Numbered from the stretch's first letter, positions 9,249-18,573 are shown. The stretch is DNA of 64,000 nucleotides from DASSNR01 sp036278935 (GCA_036278935.1 DASUKA010000044.1:5564-69563); one strand, 5' to 3'. Made by a program: numbers and translations. The notes: a model not told the origin generated them from the sequence alone.

Positions 9249-10256
9249 ATGTCGAAGTCACCGGGCGCCGCTCGGTCGGCCCGTGGTGCCGGCTCGACGC
9301 TGGCCCGATCGCAACACGAGCTACCCGTCGTCCCGCCGTTCCGCCTCGATCTCACCGCGACCGCGCTGCGGCGCGTGCCGACGAACGTCGTGGACGTGCT
9401 GACTCCTGATGGAGAATATCTCCACGCGTTCGCCGCCGCACACGGTCCGCTCATCGCGCGCGTGGCGCAACGGCGCCCCGACGTGCTCGACGTGATCCTC
9501 GAAGGGGATGCCCGAGACGCCGACGCACGGCAGCGCGCGCTCGCACTCGTGGTCCGGACGCTCGGCCTCGATCGCGACCTGACGCCCTTCGATCGCGCCG
9601 CGGCCCGATTGCCGTGGCTCCGCTCCCTCGCGCGCCGGATGCGCGGCATCAAGCCGCCGCGCTACCGCTCACTGTGGGAAGCGCTCGTCAACGCCGTGGT
9701 CTTCCAGCAGGTGAGCCTGCACGCGGCGACCGCGATCGTGAAGCGGTTGATCATGGCCTTCGGGATGCCGCTCGAGAGCGGAGGGACACCGCTGTACCTC
9801 TTCCCGGGCGCGGAGCGTGTGATGAGCGCGACGGACGACGCGCTGCGCGGGCTGGGACTCAGCACCGGGAAAATCGCCACGCTCCGGCGCGCGAGCGACG
9901 CCATGCGCTCCGGCACCCTCACCGAGGACATCATCGAAGCCCTCCCGAGCGCGGATGCCACCGCGCTCCTCACTGGCATCAAAGGGATCGGACCGTGGAC
10001 GGCCACGGTCATGCTGCTGCGTGGCTTCGGACGGCTGGACGTCTTCCCGATGAACGACTCGGGCGTCGCGCGCAGCCTTACGCTCGTAACGGGCGATACA
10101 TCGCTCGATGTGGACCCGGTGCTCACCGCGCTCGGCCCACAGCGCGGGATGCTCTATTTCCACCTGCTCCTCGCGCGGCTGGACACGCGGGGCGAGATCG
10201 GGCAGCCGTCAGTGTTGCCAGATGGCGAGCGCGGTGAGGCGGGCCGTGCGCGCTGA
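9249..10256 (+). CDS. DNA-3-methyladenine glycosylase (AlkA-type, HhH-GPD)
   Basis: A 335-residue base-excision repair glycosylase that removes alkylated bases from DNA. The helix-hairpin-helix element is clear (TGIKGIGPWTATVML, near residue 242). It is followed by DVFPMNDSG, where Asp270 falls at the position of the catalytic aspartate of AlkA. An N-terminal AlkA_N-like region precedes it. The first 30 residues are low in complexity and may not all be translated. No Ada-type regulator is adjacent. Confidence 0.88.
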   Translation: MSKSPGAARSARGAGSTLARSQHELPVVPPFRLDLTATALRRVPTNVVDVLTPDGEYLHAFAAAHGPLIARVAQRRPDVLDVILEGDARDADARQRALALVVRTLGLDRDLTPFDRAAARLPWLRSLARRMRGIKPPRYRSLWEALVNAVVFQQVSLHAATAIVKRLIMAFGMPLESGGTPLYLFPGAERVMSATDDALRGLGLSTGKIATLRRASDAMRSGTLTEDIIEALPSADATALLTGIKGIGPWTATVMLLRGFGRLDVFPMNDSGVARSLTLVTGDTSLDVDPVLTALGPQRGMLYFHLLLARLDTRGEIGQPSVLPDGERGEAGRAR

Positions 10257-10369
10257 TCGCGCTCGTCACGCCGGGCTCAAGCTCTAGCAGGCCATGGCGG
10301 CACGTCGGTATGCATCCTGTCCCGCCCGCCACGTACACGTTCACCACCCCGCACACGGAGAGCTATTGC

Positions 10370-11587
10370 ATGACGCATGGAATACCGCCGGAGAGCATCC
10401 AGGAACTCGAGGCCGACCTTCTGGCCCCCGACGATCCACATGAGATGAATGCTTCGCCGCTCCTGACGTCGGGCACCCGCCGCGCCTTTCTGCGTCGGGC
10501 TTCGGCGCTCACCCTCGCGATTCCGGGACTCGGCGCCGCACTCACCTCATGCTCGTCGGAGGACGATGAGCGCCGCCTGGGCGCGTCCGCAGCCGCAGCA
10601 GCTCGCGATACCGCGAGCGACACGACGCAGGGCCAGCCGCATCATCGCCCGTTGCGCAATCCTGACAGCAAGCTGGACACGTCGCTCCAAAGGCCCATAC
10701 CGAAGCCGCTCTCCGGGACCAAGCCCGAAGCGAACGCCCTGGCCACGCCGCTCGTGCGCTATGATCCGCGCCTGCCGCCGCTGCCCAAGACGCGTGTGCT
10801 CGACCTGCACTTTCACTCGCGCGAGGTGCCCGTGCGCATCTCCCCGGATACCGTCGTGGCGGGCTGGACCTTCGAGGGGAACATCCCCGGACCGATCGTC
10901 CACTGCCGAGTCGGCGACACCATTCACTTCACGCTCACGAACGAAGCGAACCTCCCCCACTCGATGGACTTCCATGCGGCGCAGATCGACCCCAAAACCG
11001 CGTTCCGCTCGGCCGTCAAGGGTCAACCGGTATCGTACACATTCACGCCGCGCTATGCCGGCGCCTTCTGCTACCACTGCGGCACCGCACCCGTGCTCAT
11101 GCATATTGGCTCGGGGATGTACGGTGCGATCATCGTCTCACCCCGCGCGCCGCTCCCGCCTGCCAAGGAGTTCGTACTCATCCAGAGCGAGTACTACCTG
11201 GGCGAGCCGGTCAATGGCGTGCGGCCATCCGATTACAGGAAGATGCTCGCCGGCGTCCCCGACGTCGTCGCGTTCAACGGGCGGCCGGACCAGTACAGTC
11301 GGGAGCCGATCCGCGTACGACGGGGGGACCGCGTGCGCTTCTGGGTGGTCAACCCCGGACCGACACTCGACTGCGCCTTCCACATGGTCGGCGAGCAATT
11401 CGATCGCGTGTATATCGGCGAACCGCCCGAGGAGCGCGTGCGTGGAGTGCAGACGTGGGCGGTGCCGCCGGGGGGCGGCATGGGGTTCGAGCTCACCTGC
11501 GATATCCCGGGCGAGTTCGTGTTCGTGAACCATGCGTTCGGGCACGGACAGAAGGGGGCGATCGGAAACCTGATCGTCGAGGCGTGA
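10370..11587 (+). CDS. NirK-like copper nitrite reductase / two-cupredoxin multicopper oxidase
   Basis: A 405-residue exported protein. The N-terminus has a twin-arginine stretch (RRAFLRRAS, residues 37-45) and a lipobox-like LTSC ending at Cys61, so it is probably a Tat-exported lipoprotein. Two cupredoxin domains follow. Ligands match NirK in order and spacing: type 1 His197, Cys237, His245 and Met250; type 2 His202, His236 and His388; catalytic Asp200 and His338. This supports reduction of nitrite to NO; a non-NirK two-domain oxidase is the alternative. The start at 10370 is supported by GGAG about 10 bases upstream. Confidence 0.82.
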   Translation: MTHGIPPESIQELEADLLAPDDPHEMNASPLLTSGTRRAFLRRASALTLAIPGLGAALTSCSSEDDERRLGASAAAAARDTASDTTQGQPHHRPLRNPDSKLDTSLQRPIPKPLSGTKPEANALATPLVRYDPRLPPLPKTRVLDLHFHSREVPVRISPDTVVAGWTFEGNIPGPIVHCRVGDTIHFTLTNEANLPHSMDFHAAQIDPKTAFRSAVKGQPVSYTFTPRYAGAFCYHCGTAPVLMHIGSGMYGAIIVSPRAPLPPAKEFVLIQSEYYLGEPVNGVRPSDYRKMLAGVPDVVAFNGRPDQYSREPIRVRRGDRVRFWVVNPGPTLDCAFHMVGEQFDRVYIGEPPEERVRGVQTWAVPPGGGMGFELTCDIPGEFVFVNHAFGHGQKGAIGNLIVEA

Positions 11588-11605
11588 GGCGCACGGCGTA
11601 GCACC

Positions 11606-12727
11606 CTACGCGATCGGCCCCGGGATCAGCGTTGCACTGTCCAACGCGAACACGCGACGCACATCGACAAGCACCGAGACTGCCACCTCGCGCGCCCGCT
11701 CCGTGCCATGGCGCACGATGTCCATCACCTCGCCCGGGTCGCCCGCGAGGCTCTCACGTCGCTCGCGGATCGGAGCGATGAGCGCCTGCAGTACTCCGTC
11801 GAGCCGCCGCTTGAGGGCCAGGTCGCCCAGCCCGCCCTCACGGTATTGCGCTTCGAGCGCGGCCACGCCATCGCGATCGGGATCGAACGCGCGCAGGTAT
11901 GCGAACACCACGTTCCCTTCCACGCGCCCGGGATCGCTCACGCGGATGTGCCCCGGATCGGTGAACATCGCGTGTACCTTCGCATGGATCTCCTCGGGGG
12001 TGGCTGAGAGCGCAATCGCATTCCCCAACGACTTGCTCGCCTTGCGGCCGTCGATGCCCGGCAGCCGAGGCGTGTCCGAGAGGAGGGCGCGGCATTCGCG
12101 CAGCACCGGCTGGCCCGCCAGATGCGCGAGGCGGCGCACGATCTCGTTCGTCTGCTCGATCATCGGGAGCTGATCCTCGCCCACGGGCACGAGCGTGGCG
12201 CGGCATGCCGTGATGTCCGCGGCCTGGCTCACTGGATAGCAGAGAAAGCCCGCCGGGATATCGCGCACAAAGCCGCGCAGCTCGATCTCGGCGCGCACCG
12301 TGGGATTTCGCTCGAGCCGCGCGACGGTGACCAGGTTGAGATACAGCACCATGAGCTCCGAGAGCTCCGGGATGGCCGACTGCAGCGCGATCGTGGTGCG
12401 CGCCGGGTCGATACCGACGGCCAGATAGTCGAGCGCAACCTCGAGCACGTTCCGATGGATGTCGGCCGCACGCCCCACGTTATCGGTGAGCGCCTGCACG
12501 TCGGCAATGAGCACCGTCTGGTCGTTGGCCGCCTGCAGTCGCACGCGATTGCGCAGCGAGCCCGCATAGTGGCCGAGGTGCAGGGGACCCGTGGGCCGAT
12601 CACCGGTGAGGATCGTCTCGCGCGCGGCGCCGGATGACCAGCCATCCGGCGCCGCGTCCGTACCACCAGCGGCGGACCTTATGCGCGCAACCCGCCCTGC
12701 ATCTTCTCCCACGCAGCGGCCTCCCAT
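11606..12727 (-). CDS. trpS: tryptophanyl-tRNA synthetase
   Basis: A class I aminoacyl-tRNA synthetase that charges tRNA-Trp. The HIGH-type motif (ILTGDRPTGPLHLGHYAGSL) and the KMSKS-type motif (here KASKSLGNAIAL) are present, and the residues between them follow TrpS. Length is 373 residues from the ATG at 12727. That start gives about 37 residues before ILTGDRP, overlaps the upstream gene by 49 bases and reads through a perfect hairpin. The only other usual start codon is a GTG at 12712; nothing suitable lies closer to the conserved core. The true start is therefore uncertain. Confidence 0.93.
   Translation of the reverse strand: MGGRCVGEDAGRVARIRSAAGGTDAAPDGWSSGAARETILTGDRPTGPLHLGHYAGSLRNRVRLQAANDQTVLIADVQALTDNVGRAADIHRNVLEVALDYLAVGIDPARTTIALQSAIPELSELMVLYLNLVTVARLERNPTVRAEIELRGFVRDIPAGFLCYPVSQAADITACRATLVPVGEDQLPMIEQTNEIVRRLAHLAGQPVLRECRALLSDTPRLPGIDGRKASKSLGNAIALSATPEEIHAKVHAMFTDPGHIRVSDPGRVEGNVVFAYLRAFDPDRDGVAALEAQYREGGLGDLALKRRLDGVLQALIAPIRERRESLAGDPGEVMDIVRHGTERAREVAVSVLVDVRRVFALDSATLIPGPIA
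12626..12653 (-). promoter_or_regulatory. perfect 11-bp hairpin at the 5' end of trpS
   Basis: Arms 12626-12636 and 12643-12653 are exact inverted repeats around a 6-base loop. The structure lies after the stop of the upstream gene and about 6-15 codons before the conserved TrpS core. It may be a terminator for the upstream gene, a leader structure controlling trpS, or part of an N-terminal extension. There is no T tract. Confidence 0.5.
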
Positions 12728-13086
12728 TGGCGCTCGAGCACGCGACCGCCAGGACGGCGTGGGTTGCGTGTGCCCGGCAGGTGGTAGTGCGCTTCGCGTC
12801 CCGGCACCGGGCCGCCCAGCGGCTCGCTCGGCGTACGACGCGTGGCACCACCCTGTCCTGGGTTGGCGACCGCCTCCGCATAGCGCTGCGCCTTGGTGGC
12901 CAGCTCCTCGAGGAACGTGCGCACCGCCCCCTCGCCCATGTCTTCAACCAACCCCGGGATGAGCCCCTTGATCAGCACCAGGCGCTCGCCGGGAGTCAGC
13001 GATCGCGCATCGCGAACGAAACCGCGGATCGCGGGTCGATCGAGCCATGCGTAGAACGGGCTCTCCGTCGCGTCGATGGTCGGCAT
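12679..13086 (-). CDS. hypothetical protein upstream of trpS
   Basis: A 135-residue soluble protein I do not recognise. The first 70 residues look helical and ordered (SPFYAWLDRPAIRGFVRDAR; LVLIKGLIPGLVEDMGEGAV). The C-terminal half is rich in Arg, Pro and Gly and probably disordered, ending in a helix with WEAAAWEKM. It precedes trpS on the same strand and overlaps its annotated start, suggesting co-transcription. Function is unknown. Confidence 0.6.
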   Translation of the reverse strand: MPTIDATESPFYAWLDRPAIRGFVRDARSLTPGERLVLIKGLIPGLVEDMGEGAVRTFLEELATKAQRYAEAVANPGQGGATRRTPSEPLGGPVPGREAHYHLPGTRNPRRPGGRVLERQWEAAAWEKMQGGLRA

Positions 13087-13309
13087 ATGTCCTCACACGT
13101 GAAGTGTCTGCATGAACGCTTGCGAACTCCCCCTCATAAACGCAAGCCACGCACCCGAGCGGAAATTGGCGCCGAGCCACAGTGCCTCTGGCCGGGAGAA
13201 CCGCCGGGAAGCGTTCCCATCGTCCGTCGCCCGCCGCGGGCTACCACGCGGCACCGCGCCACTCCGGTACCGCTCTTGCCACCACCGCCATACACCTCAC
13301 CCACGTACC

Positions 13310-13954
13310 ATGGAGCGCATGATGGGCATCCGTCTTCAGGAAGTACACCCCTCACTCGTCCACCTGCCGATTTCGCTGCTGCCGGTCGCTATCGGCGCGG
13401 ACCTTCTAGGGCGCGCCACCGGGAAGCGCGCACTGCTCGAGTTGGGGCGGCGGGGTATCGGCCTCGCCGCGGTCGGCGCCGCGGTTTCCGCCGCGAGCGG
13501 CCTCGTCGCACAGGAGGAAGTGAACGTCAAAGGCAGGACGATGGACATGCTCATCACCCATCGCAACATCAACCTGGCCGCCACGCTGGTGGCGGGCATC
13601 ATGGCGAGGTGGCGCGCCAGGCACTACCGGCCAAGCCTCGCCTACCTGGGTGTCGGGCTCGCCGGCATCGGCGCGGTCTGCTATTCGGCGTACCTGGGCG
13701 GCACGCTCGTGTACAAGTATGGCGTGGGTGTGGAAGCGGCCGGCGGCCAGTACCGCACGAACCCGCCGGAGTTGGGCGCGGCGGGTGAGACCGGCGCATG
13801 GGCCAGAGACGCAGCCACGAATCTCGTGCACGGGGCGCAGCATCTGGCGCAGGAGCTCAGGCAGGGCAAGATCGTTCCAGCCCTCACCGGTGGACACGCC
13901 ACAACACATACGGCTGAAGTGCCCGAGCACACCGAGGGCGAGGCGAGCGGGTGA
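13310..13954 (+). CDS. DUF2231 membrane protein
   Basis: A 214-residue inner-membrane protein. The N-terminal EVHPSLVHLPISLLPVAIGA is the typical DUF2231 opening, followed by hydrophobic helices and the family's His-containing TMDMLITHRNINLAATLVAG segment. The C-terminal 70 residues are polar and probably cytoplasmic. DUF2231 proteins are thought to bind redox cofactors, but their function is not established. Starts at 13310, 13319 and 13322 are all possible; GGAG at 13312-13315 could serve the later two. The long upstream in-frame extension is not protein-like. Confidence 0.8.
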   Translation: MERMMGIRLQEVHPSLVHLPISLLPVAIGADLLGRATGKRALLELGRRGIGLAAVGAAVSAASGLVAQEEVNVKGRTMDMLITHRNINLAATLVAGIMARWRARHYRPSLAYLGVGLAGIGAVCYSAYLGGTLVYKYGVGVEAAGGQYRTNPPELGAAGETGAWARDAATNLVHGAQHLAQELRQGKIVPALTGGHATTHTAEVPEHTEGEASG

Positions 13955-14068
13955 CCTGCATCATCACTGGCACGATGGAGCACCTCCGCATCGGGAGCGC
14001 TCGCCGACATCAGATTACACGCCTGCACCACGTGATCGTCTCCGGCGCTGGGTAGTTGCGGCCTGCGC

Positions 14069-16357
14069 ATGCATCAGCGGGCGATTCGCCTCCCACGCGT
14101 CGATCCCTTCCGCGCGTCTCATGTGGTGCACGATGGCTACACGGTGCTCCTTACGCCCCGCGATGCGCAGATCACGGGCGGCCGCCATGGCCTTTTCGAT
14201 TTCGATACGCGGATCGTGTCGCAGTACCGCCTCACGCTCGGCGGGCAGTTGCCAATGCCGCTGGATACGCGCGGTGATGGCCACCGATGGCACGCGCACC
14301 TGGTAGCACCGCTGCCGGGCGGGACCGCCGCCGGCCCGCACCTCCCGCAGGATGCGATCGAGATCGAGATCGAGCGACTGGTGGGATGCGGCATGGTGGA
14401 GCAGCTCGTCCTGCGGAACCATGGCGGCATGGAAGTCACGACTGAGTTGGCCATCACCGTCGACGCCGACTTCGTCGATCTCATGGCGATCGACGGTCGT
14501 GAGCAGCCGCCCGGCGACACTACCATCGATTGGGACGCGGGCTGCCGGGCACTCACCCTGCTCCACCATGTGTCGTACGCGGACCGGACGCTCGAGCGCG
14601 GGCTGCGGGTAACCATCGCGCACGCCGATAGTGCGCCGCACAGGGAGGCACGCACTCTCCGCTTTGCCGTGCATCTGACGCCGCACGGCATGTGGCACGC
14701 CACGCTCAGCTTTGCGTCGCTGGTCGATGGCCGCTGGAGAGATCGCCTCGGCGGCGACGGGTCTACCATGAGCGATCGGGCCACGGAGCGCGAGCGCTGG
14801 CGTCGCGTGCGCGCGGCCATGGAATCGAGCCAAGCGCTCGTAGCCGGTGCCTTCGAGCGCGCGGCGGACGATCTGCTCGCCCTCCGCAACTGGGAGTTGG
14901 AGCCCGCGCCTGATGCGTGGATCCCAAACGCGGGCGTACCCAGCTACACCGGCATCTTCGGCCGCGACGTCCTTACGGCCGGATGGCAGGCGGCGCTGCT
15001 CGGACCAGAGATGATGCGGGGCGCCCTCGCCGTGCTCGCCGCGCGCCAGGCCACGACCCAGTCCGCATGGCACGACGCCGAACCGGGGAAGCTGCTGCAC
15101 GAGGCGCGGCGCGGTCCACTCGCCGAGCTGAACATCCTCCCGCAGCGTGCCTACTACGGCGAGGAAACGGCGCCCGCGATGTTCGTCGTCACCCTGAGCG
15201 AGTACTGGCACTGGACGGGCGACACGACGGCACTCGCGCACTACCGCGACGCGGCGCTCCAGATGTTCGACTGGGCCGCGCACTACGGCGACCGCGACGG
15301 CGACGGCCTGCTCGAGTACGTGCGCCGCTCCACGAGGGGGCTCAAGAACCATGCGTGGAAGGACTCGGACGAGGCCATCCGCTACCCGGATGGTCGCCTG
15401 GTGCCCAATCCGATCGCAACGATCGAGGAGCAAGCCTACTACTACATCGCGCTCCAGCGCATGGCCGAGATGCTGCTCGTCCTTGGCGACGACGAGGGCG
15501 CGGAACGGTTCCTGTCTACAGCACAGCGCGTCTACGAATGCGTGAACGACCGCTTCTGGATGGAGGATGAGCATTATTATGCCATCGGCCTGGACGCGGA
15601 CAAGCACCCCATCCGCACGATCGCGTCCAACCCCGGCCATGCGCTCGCGGCTGGGATCGTGCCACCGGAACGGGCCCGCATGGTCGCCGACCGGTTGATG
15701 GCCGAGGACCTCTTCTCAGGGTGGGGCGTGCGGACGTTGTCCACGGCTCATCCGTCGTACAACCCATTCGCCTATCATCTGGGCACCGTGTGGCCGGTCG
15801 AGAACGCGACGTTCGCCCTCGGACTCAAGCGCTACGGACTCGACGAGCATGCCGAGCGGCTGGTGGACGGGATGTTCGACGCCAGCGCGCACTTCGAGGC
15901 GCTCCGGCTTCCCGAAGCACTGGCCGGCCACGCGCGGCGCCCCGGCGAGGCGCCCACGTTCTATCCGCAGGCCAATGCACCGCAGGCATGGAGCGCCAGC
16001 GCCATCGTGCAGCTCCTGCAGGTGCAGCTCGGACTCATCCCCTTCGCCGCGGCAAGGCTCCTCGCGCTCGTCCGGCCGCGGCTTCCGCCCTGGCTTCCCG
16101 ACGTCATGTTGCGCCGCGTCCGCGTTGGCGAGGCGGTCGCATCACTGCGCTTCCATCGGAAGGATGACGGCAGCGCCGAACACGAGATCCTTGAGCGCGA
16201 GGGATCGATGCACGTGCTGGAGGTCGCACCGCCCGCAGACGTTCGCTCGGAGCGGACGCATCTCCTGGATCGTATCGAGCGATGGGGGATCGAGCACGCA
16301 CCGGGCACGACTGCTCGAGCGCTCCGTATTGCCATGGGGCTGGAAGGTTCGCGGTGA
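14069..16357 (+). CDS. amylo-alpha-1,6-glucosidase / glycogen-debranching-type protein
   Basis: A 762-residue protein with an N-terminal beta-rich GDE_N_bis-type domain (about 1-230, with DGYTVLLTPRDAQITGG) and a C-terminal (alpha/alpha)6 barrel. Barrel landmarks include GVPSYTGIFGRDVLTAGWQA, a DRDGDGLLEYVRR segment, HAWKDSDEAIRYPDGRLV, and NPFAYHLGTVWPVENATFA with its probable active-site acids. The family hydrolyses alpha-1,6 branches or related glucosides in glycogen and trehalose metabolism. No signal peptide is seen, so it is probably cytoplasmic. The exact substrate is not determined. Confidence 0.88.
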   Translation: MHQRAIRLPRVDPFRASHVVHDGYTVLLTPRDAQITGGRHGLFDFDTRIVSQYRLTLGGQLPMPLDTRGDGHRWHAHLVAPLPGGTAAGPHLPQDAIEIEIERLVGCGMVEQLVLRNHGGMEVTTELAITVDADFVDLMAIDGREQPPGDTTIDWDAGCRALTLLHHVSYADRTLERGLRVTIAHADSAPHREARTLRFAVHLTPHGMWHATLSFASLVDGRWRDRLGGDGSTMSDRATERERWRRVRAAMESSQALVAGAFERAADDLLALRNWELEPAPDAWIPNAGVPSYTGIFGRDVLTAGWQAALLGPEMMRGALAVLAARQATTQSAWHDAEPGKLLHEARRGPLAELNILPQRAYYGEETAPAMFVVTLSEYWHWTGDTTALAHYRDAALQMFDWAAHYGDRDGDGLLEYVRRSTRGLKNHAWKDSDEAIRYPDGRLVPNPIATIEEQAYYYIALQRMAEMLLVLGDDEGAERFLSTAQRVYECVNDRFWMEDEHYYAIGLDADKHPIRTIASNPGHALAAGIVPPERARMVADRLMAEDLFSGWGVRTLSTAHPSYNPFAYHLGTVWPVENATFALGLKRYGLDEHAERLVDGMFDASAHFEALRLPEALAGHARRPGEAPTFYPQANAPQAWSASAIVQLLQVQLGLIPFAAARLLALVRPRLPPWLPDVMLRRVRVGEAVASLRFHRKDDGSAEHEILEREGSMHVLEVAPPADVRSERTHLLDRIERWGIEHAPGTTARALRIAMGLEGSR

Positions 16358-16552
16358 CGGAGACTCCGCGCGATGCCGTCGCGCCCCATGCCATGTGCGC
16401 TCCGTCACACTTCGCACCGCCGGCTGCCTCGCGCGTGTATAGATTCCCGATTATTGTCCAACTGGGCATGCCGTTCACCTGGGCGCACGCGGCACCATGC
16501 GGGCCGTCCAGGAGCACGGTTCGCACCCGCATTTTGCCTGGAGGATCTCCCC

Positions 16553-17044
16553 ATGCCGGCGCCCATGCCGGGCGATGCGCCCTCGGCGCGCGAGCAGTAT
16601 GATGCGATGTACATGCGCCGTTGCCTCGAGCTCGCCAGGCGCGCGCTCGCCACAGGCGACGTTCCGGTTGGCTCCATCGTCGTGCGTGATGGTCGCGTGA
16701 TCGGCGAGGGCGTCGAATCCACACGCGAGCACCTCGACCCTACGGCGCATGCGGAAATCGAGGCGCTCCGCGCGGCGTGCCGCACCCTCGGCACCCTCGA
16801 TCTCTCCACCGCCACCCTCTACAGCACGGTCGAGCCCTGCGTGATCTGCGCATACGCCGTACGATACGCTCAGATACGGCGTGTCGTCTTCGGCACGAAC
16901 GCTCGCACGCTGGGCGGCGCCACGGGGCCCTGCCCACTCCTCACCTCCGCCATGCCGATTGGAGGGAGTGCACCTCCGGCGATCACAACCGGCATCCTCA
17001 GTGAAGACTGCGAGCACCTGCTCGCCGAACGCCGCGCTCCGTGA
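16553..17044 (+). CDS. nucleoside/tRNA-adenosine deaminase (TadA-like)
   Basis: A 163-residue zinc deaminase. The active site is complete: H66-A-E68 with the catalytic glutamate, and P95-C96-V-I-C99 supplying the two cysteine ligands. VPVGSIVVRDGRVIGEG and the C-terminal TTGILSEDCEHLL resemble TadA. The CVIC cysteine pair, TadA's usual being CVMC, and the shortened C-terminus leave open a free-base or nucleoside deaminase. The start at 16553 is well supported by GGAGGA 9 bases upstream; a longer in-frame ORF from 16373 is not protein-like. Confidence 0.88.
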   Translation: MPAPMPGDAPSAREQYDAMYMRRCLELARRALATGDVPVGSIVVRDGRVIGEGVESTREHLDPTAHAEIEALRAACRTLGTLDLSTATLYSTVEPCVICAYAVRYAQIRRVVFGTNARTLGGATGPCPLLTSAMPIGGSAPPAITTGILSEDCEHLLAERRAP

Positions 17045-17062
17045 TGGACGATCACGGAGCGC
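17034..17062. terminator. 12-bp perfect hairpin between convergent genes
   Basis: Arms 17034-17045 and 17051-17062 are exact inverted repeats with a 5-base loop. The structure spans the stop codon of the deaminase gene and the last codons of the convergent VOC gene. It is well placed to end transcription from both sides. No T tract follows. Confidence 0.6.
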
Positions 17063-18050
17063 GCGCGGCTTTCGCCGGTTCAGGTTGGATTGACGGAGTG
17101 GGGTTTACTGCCCTACCAACGCTCAGCCGCACTTGCGTGCCCCACGGATCGCGCGCCACCACGTCCGCACCGTCCCACTCCATCGCGTACCCCGCGCTGG
17201 AGGCGCTCGCGGCCGCCGCCGCAACGCTCGCCGCCTCCGGCAACTCGATGGTCCACTCGGCAAGCCGGGTATCGCCCGCCTCGGGTGCGCGCGCACCGAC
17301 GCCGGCCCAGGTGTTCGCACCCAGGTGATGGTGATAGCCGCCGGCGCTGAGGAAGAGCGCGCCGGGGTAGCTCCACACCGTGCGATCGAAGCCGAGCGCT
17401 TCGGAGAAGAAGGCGGCCGCCGGCTCGATCGCGCCAACGTGCAGGTGCACATGCCCCATCACTGTGCCCGCCGGCATGCCGCTCCAGCGCGTCCCACCCC
17501 CGGCCCGCACGAGCCCCGCGACGTCCACCGGATCGGTAGCCATCATCAACTGGCGGCCGACGCGGCGCCAGCTGCTGCGCGGCCGGTCGGCATACACCTC
17601 GATCCCGAGATTGTCCGGGTCCTGCAGGTAGAGCGCCTCGCTCACCAGGTGATCGCCGGCGCCGGCGCGGGCGCCCACCTCCGCGAGGTGCTGGGCGAAT
17701 TGCCCGAGTGACGGACGGTCAGGCAGGAGGATCGCGAAGTGGTACAGGCCGAGGCGTCCGCGATGTGGTGCCGGCCGAGCCCCCGGGCGCTCGACCAGTT
17801 CAACCAACGGGCGGGCGGCGCCGTTGGCGGCGAGCACGGCGCGTGCACCGTCGCGCTCCGATATCCTGAGACCGAGCGTGCCAGTGTAGAAGTCGAGCGA
17901 GCGCGCGAGGTCGGCGATGTCCAGGCGCACAGGCCCCAACCGCGTGGCGGCCGGCAGCCGGAAGCCACTCGGCGGCTCACCGTAGCTACCTGGCGTTGCC
18001 GGTTCAGCGCCGTTCGCGCCGCCGAAGAGGTCGTTCGTCGTCGCGCCCAT
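17052..18050 (-). CDS. two-domain VOC protein, catechol-2,3-dioxygenase (CatE)-like
   Basis: A 332-residue protein made of two vicinal-oxygen-chelate modules. Each has the expected pattern: PVRLDIADLARSLDFYTGTL near residue 40 and GHVHLHVGAIEPAAAFFSEA near residue 205. Candidate metal ligands include a histidine in RGRLGLYHFAILLP, His of MGHVHLHV and a C-terminal acid. This fits extradiol ring-cleavage dioxygenases of the CatE type; a glyoxalase-like activity cannot be excluded. The start at 18050 is supported by GGGAG about 5 bases upstream; a longer frame from 18119 exists. Confidence 0.85.
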   Translation of the reverse strand: MGATTNDLFGGANGAEPATPGSYGEPPSGFRLPAATRLGPVRLDIADLARSLDFYTGTLGLRISERDGARAVLAANGAARPLVELVERPGARPAPHRGRLGLYHFAILLPDRPSLGQFAQHLAEVGARAGAGDHLVSEALYLQDPDNLGIEVYADRPRSSWRRVGRQLMMATDPVDVAGLVRAGGGTRWSGMPAGTVMGHVHLHVGAIEPAAAFFSEALGFDRTVWSYPGALFLSAGGYHHHLGANTWAGVGARAPEAGDTRLAEWTIELPEAASVAAAAASASSAGYAMEWDGADVVARDPWGTQVRLSVGRAVNPTPSIQPEPAKAARAP

Positions 18051-18232
18051 GAGTGCTCCCGCAGTAGTCGGTAATGTATCGCGCGACGTCTTTGTTGGTC
18101 GCGTCATCAACGCCGGCACCTGGGGATGGCGCGACCGGACGCATGATGTGTTGAAGAACGCGCAGAGAGCGGCTTCCGTTCCGGCATAGAAGGTGCCGCT
18201 CGATTTGGCGTTTACCAGTACAGGAGGAGCTC

Positions 18233-18514
18233 ATGGCGACGCAATGCACGCATCTCGACCATGTTCACGATGTCGCCCCCCGCACGCCCAACGGCTGCGA
18301 GGAGTGCTTGAAGATGCACGCGTCGTGGGTACATCTCCGGCTCTGTCTGGAGTGCGGACATGTGGGGTGTTGCGACAGCTCACCCAACAAGCACGCGACC
18401 AAGCACTTTCATCAGACGCACCACCCGATCGTGAAGAGCTTCGAGCCGGGTGAGGATTGGGCCTGGTGCTACGTGGACCAGATCATGATGGAACCGGCCC
18501 CCGTACCAGACTGA
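18233..18514 (+). CDS. UBP-type zinc finger domain protein
   Basis: A 93-residue stand-alone zinc finger of the ZnF-UBP type. The cysteine and histidine series is intact: CTHLDHV, CEEC, HLRLCLECGHVGCCDSS and KHATKHFHQTHHPIV, ending in a WAWCYVD segment. In eukaryotes this fold binds the C-terminus of ubiquitin. Bacterial single-domain versions are common in Actinobacteria and Gemmatimonadota and their partner is unknown. AGGAGG lies just upstream of the ATG. The gene is divergent from the VOC gene across 182 bases. Confidence 0.92.
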   Translation: MATQCTHLDHVHDVAPRTPNGCEECLKMHASWVHLRLCLECGHVGCCDSSPNKHATKHFHQTHHPIVKSFEPGEDWAWCYVDQIMMEPAPVPD

Positions 18515-18573
18515 TCACGTCCGGTTCGCCCGCACGTCCGGAAGGGCGCGGCACGACGCACGGCTCAAGCGCG

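Noticed and set aside
14015..15640. 541-codon minus-strand frame opposite the debranching-type gene
   Set aside because: Antisense shadow in GC-rich DNA; composition is Arg/Val/Gly/His with no domain.
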